Below are positions 7,101-8,853 of a stretch of DNA of 8,853 bases, one piece after another; positions within the stretch are counted from its first letter, which is position 1, and the number at the start of each line of letters is the position of its first letter. The notes beneath the pieces were generated by a model that was given only the letters and a program-made list of their open reading frames with translations, had not been told where the DNA came from and made no database searches. The DNA comes from an uncultured Spirochaetales bacterium (lineage in GTDB: Bacteria; Spirochaetota; Spirochaetia; Sphaerochaetales; Sphaerochaetaceae), in assembly GCA_947306375.1 (NCBI GenBank), contig CAMZGJ010000045.1, forward strand, positions 1 through 8,853, written 5' to 3'. A program made the position numbers and the translations under genes.

Positions 7101-7241
7101 GAAACCCTTGAGGCTGTAAAACGTTTCTCACAGAGAATATCGGATGAAACCCTTGCTCTATCGCTCACAACGGACTCCTCACTGGAAATTACTGACAGTG
7201 AAGCCGGAATGGGTATTGAGATAAAGAAGGCAAACAGCTGA
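4110..7241 (+). CDS. ileS: Isoleucyl-tRNA synthetase, eukaryote-like type 2
   Basis: IleRS attaches isoleucine to tRNA-Ile and edits mischarged valine. The 1043-residue length exceeds the E. coli type 1 enzyme (938). The class I HIGH motif is HYGH at residues 55-58 in FYDGPPFATGHPHYGH, as in eukaryotic and type 2 bacterial enzymes. The editing (CP1) domain shows WTTTPW at 224-229 and GCGIVHTAPGFGEDDY at 319-334. RDWAISRNRYWGNPIPVW continues the catalytic domain, and KMSKS is intact at 596-600, followed by KGNFTDP. The anticodon-binding region follows (about 690-840), and the C-terminal part has LLYEGIARDIIRAIQ. No cysteine cluster like the type 1 C-terminal zinc finger is seen. The stop shares a base with the next start (TGATG). 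Confidence 0.97.
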   Translation: MFRNVDPKQNFPKMEEGILKFWEDNEIFRKSIEQRPADKEFSFYDGPPFATGHPHYGHLVPGTIKDIIPRYKTMKGMRVVRNWGWDCHGLPVENIMRKERGLSTAKEIEEYGIAKYNEECRSLVMRFTSDWEKDITRTGRWVDFRKGYRTMDKDFMESIWWVFKSLYDKGLIYKGFNILPYSPGLGCPLSNMEVNLGGYKDVTDPAITVRFKLRGSENTYFLAWTTTPWTLPSNLALAMGPEIDYVKVRDNETGDYYILGKSRLTSYYKDGEGCTVVEEYKGKDLAGLRYEPLFPYFAHLYDQGAFVTVLGDYVTTEDGCGIVHTAPGFGEDDYNVLKGTGIPVVCPIDDECRFTDEVPDYKGLFVKDADKEIIRRLKEEGKLIKRENYLHSYPFCWRTGAPLIYRAMDCWYVNVSSFRDKLVENNQKITWVPSHIKNGRFGKWLEGARDWAISRNRYWGNPIPVWKCDGSDYIEVIGSIAELEARCGKKVEDIHKHFVDDLTWPSPDGKGTMRRVPDVLDCWFESGSMPYGQLHYPFENKERFEKTFPADFINEGLDQTRGWFYSLHVLATALFDSPAFLNNVTSGIVLAEDGEKMSKSKGNFTDPMTVIERYGADAMRFALMNSVVVHADDLKFSENLVKDVLKMLILPLWNSYSFFVTYANLDKYTPSETPFEKLTNPLDRWIISTVEALVREMDDAYDKYDIQRACTNLVSFMDSLNNWYIRRSRRRFWKSESDKDKKMAYDTLYKVLMTFVKLACPIVPFITEEIYQNLRKEGDPESVHLCSFPEYNEKHRDYILEKMMSLTVQTITMGRALRSSNNLKTRQPLRKVFIVDRNDDDRKVLSEMKDIIAEELNVKEVDIQSEEDNLVTYHAKANFKVLGAKLGKHMKEVASKIQELRSEHIARMLEGMKRTFSFGEGQSIDLGTDDLVIQREEKENLKILNEGALTIGFDTEVTPDLLYEGIARDIIRAIQTMRKESGLEVSDRINVRINGDEETLEAVKRFSQRISDETLALSLTTDSSLEITDSEAGMGIEIKKANS

Positions 7242-8050
7242 TGAGAAAGGCCCTTCTTCCCGTATTTTGCGTTGTACTCTGCCTTGTTCTGGTATCCTGT
7301 GCAACCCGGAATCCGTTCGGAGAGAAGAATCCCTACGTATACGTTATAGGGCAGAAGGGCTCTTACGTCTTTTCAACAACGGACAGGGAAGTTGCACGGA
7401 GCTTTGCAGAACTTGATCCCCTTGAGTACAAGAGGGTAACAGGCTGCTTTGATCCTCTTACCGGACGTATGTACGGAGCCATAGAAGGGGATTTCAAAAG
7501 GGGCTTTGTAAACACCGGCCTTTCCATAAGCGGTCAGTTTGAGAAGGTAAGGGACAAGGACATGACTTACTGGAGGCATAAGGACAGCGGCATTGAGCTG
7601 TTTGTTCCGGCAAACGGAATAATCCTCTTTGCCACCTCCGGTATAGCAGAGGTCAGACAGAGCACATTTCTGAACCCCGTACCTGCAGACAGGGCAGATC
7701 TTGCATCCGCCATAATTTCCGTTGATACCGGAGTTTATGTTAATGAACCCGTTGAAATACCGGATGTCGGACTTGACCTGGACAGCGCCGCTGCGGAGAA
7801 GTTTGACTACATAATGCTTCTTGCAAATGGAAACAGGTATGACCTGGACTTCGGCCTTAAGACTGAGGATTATGCCTCAACCTTTCTCACACTTCTCAGG
7901 GCCGCCTATGTAACTGCCCTCAGGGAGGCAGGAGAGAAGGTTGATGTAAAAGCCCTCAAGGACATTGTCTACGGAAGCGGAAAGACGGTTTACCTGAAGG
8001 AACAGGTATTGGATAACAAGATTATTACATCAATATTGACGGAGAAATGA
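7241..8050 (+). CDS. Predicted lipoprotein, function unknown
   Basis: This 269-residue protein is not recognised. It begins with a short basic n-region (MRK), a hydrophobic stretch to about residue 18, and the lipobox L17-V18-S19-C20. It should therefore be cleaved by signal peptidase II before Cys20 and lipid-anchored, leaving a mature part of about 250 residues. No other membrane segment or repeat is obvious. The mature part starts with the low-complexity linker ATRNPFGEKNP, followed by YVYVIGQKGSYVFSTTDREVARSF, and appears to be a mix of strands and helices. The start codon overlaps the ileS stop by one base, with GAAGG at 7226-7230 as a likely ribosome site; trpS follows after one base. 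It is thus co-expressed with two tRNA synthetases, which does not itself indicate a translational role. Confidence 0.85.
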   Translation: MRKALLPVFCVVLCLVLVSCATRNPFGEKNPYVYVIGQKGSYVFSTTDREVARSFAELDPLEYKRVTGCFDPLTGRMYGAIEGDFKRGFVNTGLSISGQFEKVRDKDMTYWRHKDSGIELFVPANGIILFATSGIAEVRQSTFLNPVPADRADLASAIISVDTGVYVNEPVEIPDVGLDLDSAAAEKFDYIMLLANGNRYDLDFGLKTEDYASTFLTLLRAAYVTALREAGEKVDVKALKDIVYGSGKTVYLKEQVLDNKIITSILTEK

Positions 8051-8051
8051 T

Positions 8052-8853
8052 ATGGAACAGGATAACAGAAAGACTTTGTTTTCAGCCGTTCAGCCGAGCG
8101 GAATCCTTACTTTGGGCAACTACATAGGAGCAATACGCAACTGGAAGCTTCTCATGAATGACTACAGGTGCATCTATGCCCTTGCTGACCTCCATACACT
8201 TACCGTCAGACAGGTTCCCGCAGAGCTGAGGGCACACAGCTATGACCTTGCAGCCTGGTATATTGCCTGCGGAATAGATCCTCAGAAGTGCATTCTTTTT
8301 GTCCAGAGCCATGTACATGAGCATGCGGAGCTTACATGGATACTGAATACCATAACCTATCCCGGAGAACTGAGCAGAATGACTCAGTTCAAGGACAAGA
8401 GCAGAAGCCATGCAGACAACGTTAACATGGGCCTTATGGACTATCCGGTTCTCATGGCATCGGACATTCTTCTCTACGGCGCAGACCTTGTGCCGGTTGG
8501 AGCAGACCAGAAGCAGCACCTTGAGATTGCACGTGACCTTGCCATACGCTTCAACGGCCGCTGGTCCGATACCTTTACTGTTCCCGAGCCCTCCAACATA
8601 AGAGCCTTCATCTCACTTGATGATGACAGGGACACAATTATCAGGAAGTTCAAGAGCGCAGTCACTGACAGCGGAAGCGAGGTCAGGGCAGCGGAGGACA
8701 AGCCCGGCATTACAAACCTTCTTACAATCTACAGTTGCGTTACAGGAAAGAGCATTGAGGATGCCGAGAAGGAATTTGCAGGACAGCTCTACGGACAGTT
8801 CAAGCTTGCAGTGGGAGAGGCTGTTGCAGACCACCTTGAACCGCTCAAGAAAG
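8052..8853 (+). CDS. trpS: Tryptophanyl-tRNA synthetase lacking the KMSKS loop; 3' end outside window
   Basis: TrpRS charges tRNA-Trp with tryptophan. The window holds 267 residues in one open frame that runs off the end. Conserved parts are the HIGH-region variant PSGILTLGNYIG (residues 15-26), CIYALADLHTLTV, VQSHVHEHAELTWILN, GELSRMTQFKDKS, MDYPVLMASDILLYGADLVPVGADQKQHLEIARD, and after the gap FKSAVTDS. The striking point is that VPEP (177-180) passes directly to SNIRAFISLDDDRDTI. In E. coli 45 residues separate VPEP from AVTDS, including KMSKS; here only 22 do. The missing part holds the ATP-binding loop needed for amino acid activation. The frame is kept, codon use is like its neighbours, and the surrounding residues are normal. 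GGAG at 8041-8044 gives a 7-base spacing. A damaged, repurposed or misassembled gene are all possible. Confidence 0.92.
   Translation, partial: MEQDNRKTLFSAVQPSGILTLGNYIGAIRNWKLLMNDYRCIYALADLHTLTVRQVPAELRAHSYDLAAWYIACGIDPQKCILFVQSHVHEHAELTWILNTITYPGELSRMTQFKDKSRSHADNVNMGLMDYPVLMASDILLYGADLVPVGADQKQHLEIARDLAIRFNGRWSDTFTVPEPSNIRAFISLDDDRDTIIRKFKSAVTDSGSEVRAAEDKPGITNLLTIYSCVTGKSIEDAEKEFAGQLYGQFKLAVGEAVADHLEPLKK
8586..8594 (+). other. Apparent in-frame deletion junction in trpS
   Basis: The codons GAG CCC | TCC mark where the conserved VPEP segment meets SNIRAFISL. Relative to E. coli TrpRS about 23 codons are absent here, covering the GAR(V/I)MSL...KMSKSD segment. In family members the loop is often followed by a short acidic-Pro run, so a second GAGCCC-like copy may have been the recombining partner; that part is inference. 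Confidence 0.7.

Noticed and set aside
8082..8519. A 145-codon open frame on the - strand inside trpS
   Set aside because: The + strand frame is unmistakable TrpRS; the antisense frame shows no known motif or ribosome site.
1..8853. Mobile elements, CRISPR repeats, tRNA or rRNA genes, phage or defence genes
   Set aside because: No transposase or integrase motif, no regularly spaced repeat, no tRNA-like fold and no terminal inverted repeats were seen; nearly all bases are covered by recognisable housekeeping genes.

Overview
This window looks like a housekeeping stretch of a bacterial chromosome, densely packed with translation and basic-metabolism genes. No mobile element, CRISPR array, rRNA or tRNA was seen. 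The gene content (rplS followed by a YraN-family gene and coaD, then rpmF-acpP-rnc, a eukaryote-like type 2 IleRS, and a lipoprotein gene between ileS and trpS) together with the style of L32 and IleRS suggests a spirochaete (Treponema or Sphaerochaeta-like). This is an inference from remembered protein style, not a database result, and the genus is uncertain.

Left part (1-2696, + strand): the 3' end of rplS (ribosomal protein L19) is followed by a textbook intrinsic terminator that ends only 3 bases before the start codon of a YraN/UPF0102 nuclease-like gene. A small zinc-finger-like protein of unknown function and coaD (phosphopantetheine adenylyltransferase) follow, tightly coupled by abutting or overlapping stop and start codons. 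A good sigma-70-type promoter at the end of coaD then drives rpmF (L32), acpP (acyl carrier protein) and rnc (RNase III). CoaD makes the coenzyme A precursor that supplies the phosphopantetheine arm of AcpP, so the two neighbouring units meet in one pathway.

Middle (2664-4109): a class II CCA-adding tRNA nucleotidyltransferase lies on the - strand. Its 3' end overlaps the 3' end of rnc by 33 bases, tail to tail. Its start faces ileS across a 90-base divergent spacer holding a clear promoter for ileS and a possible leaderless promoter for cca.

Right part (4110-8853, + strand): ileS, a predicted lipoprotein of unknown function, and trpS (cut by the window end) form a tightly packed operon. The most striking observation is in trpS: the segment that should carry the catalytic KMSKS loop is absent. 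The protein jumps in frame from VPEP (residues 177-180) to SNIRAFISL, about 23 residues shorter than E. coli TrpRS over the same interval, while everything around it is well conserved. It is either a real deletion in an otherwise intact synthetase gene or an assembly artefact.
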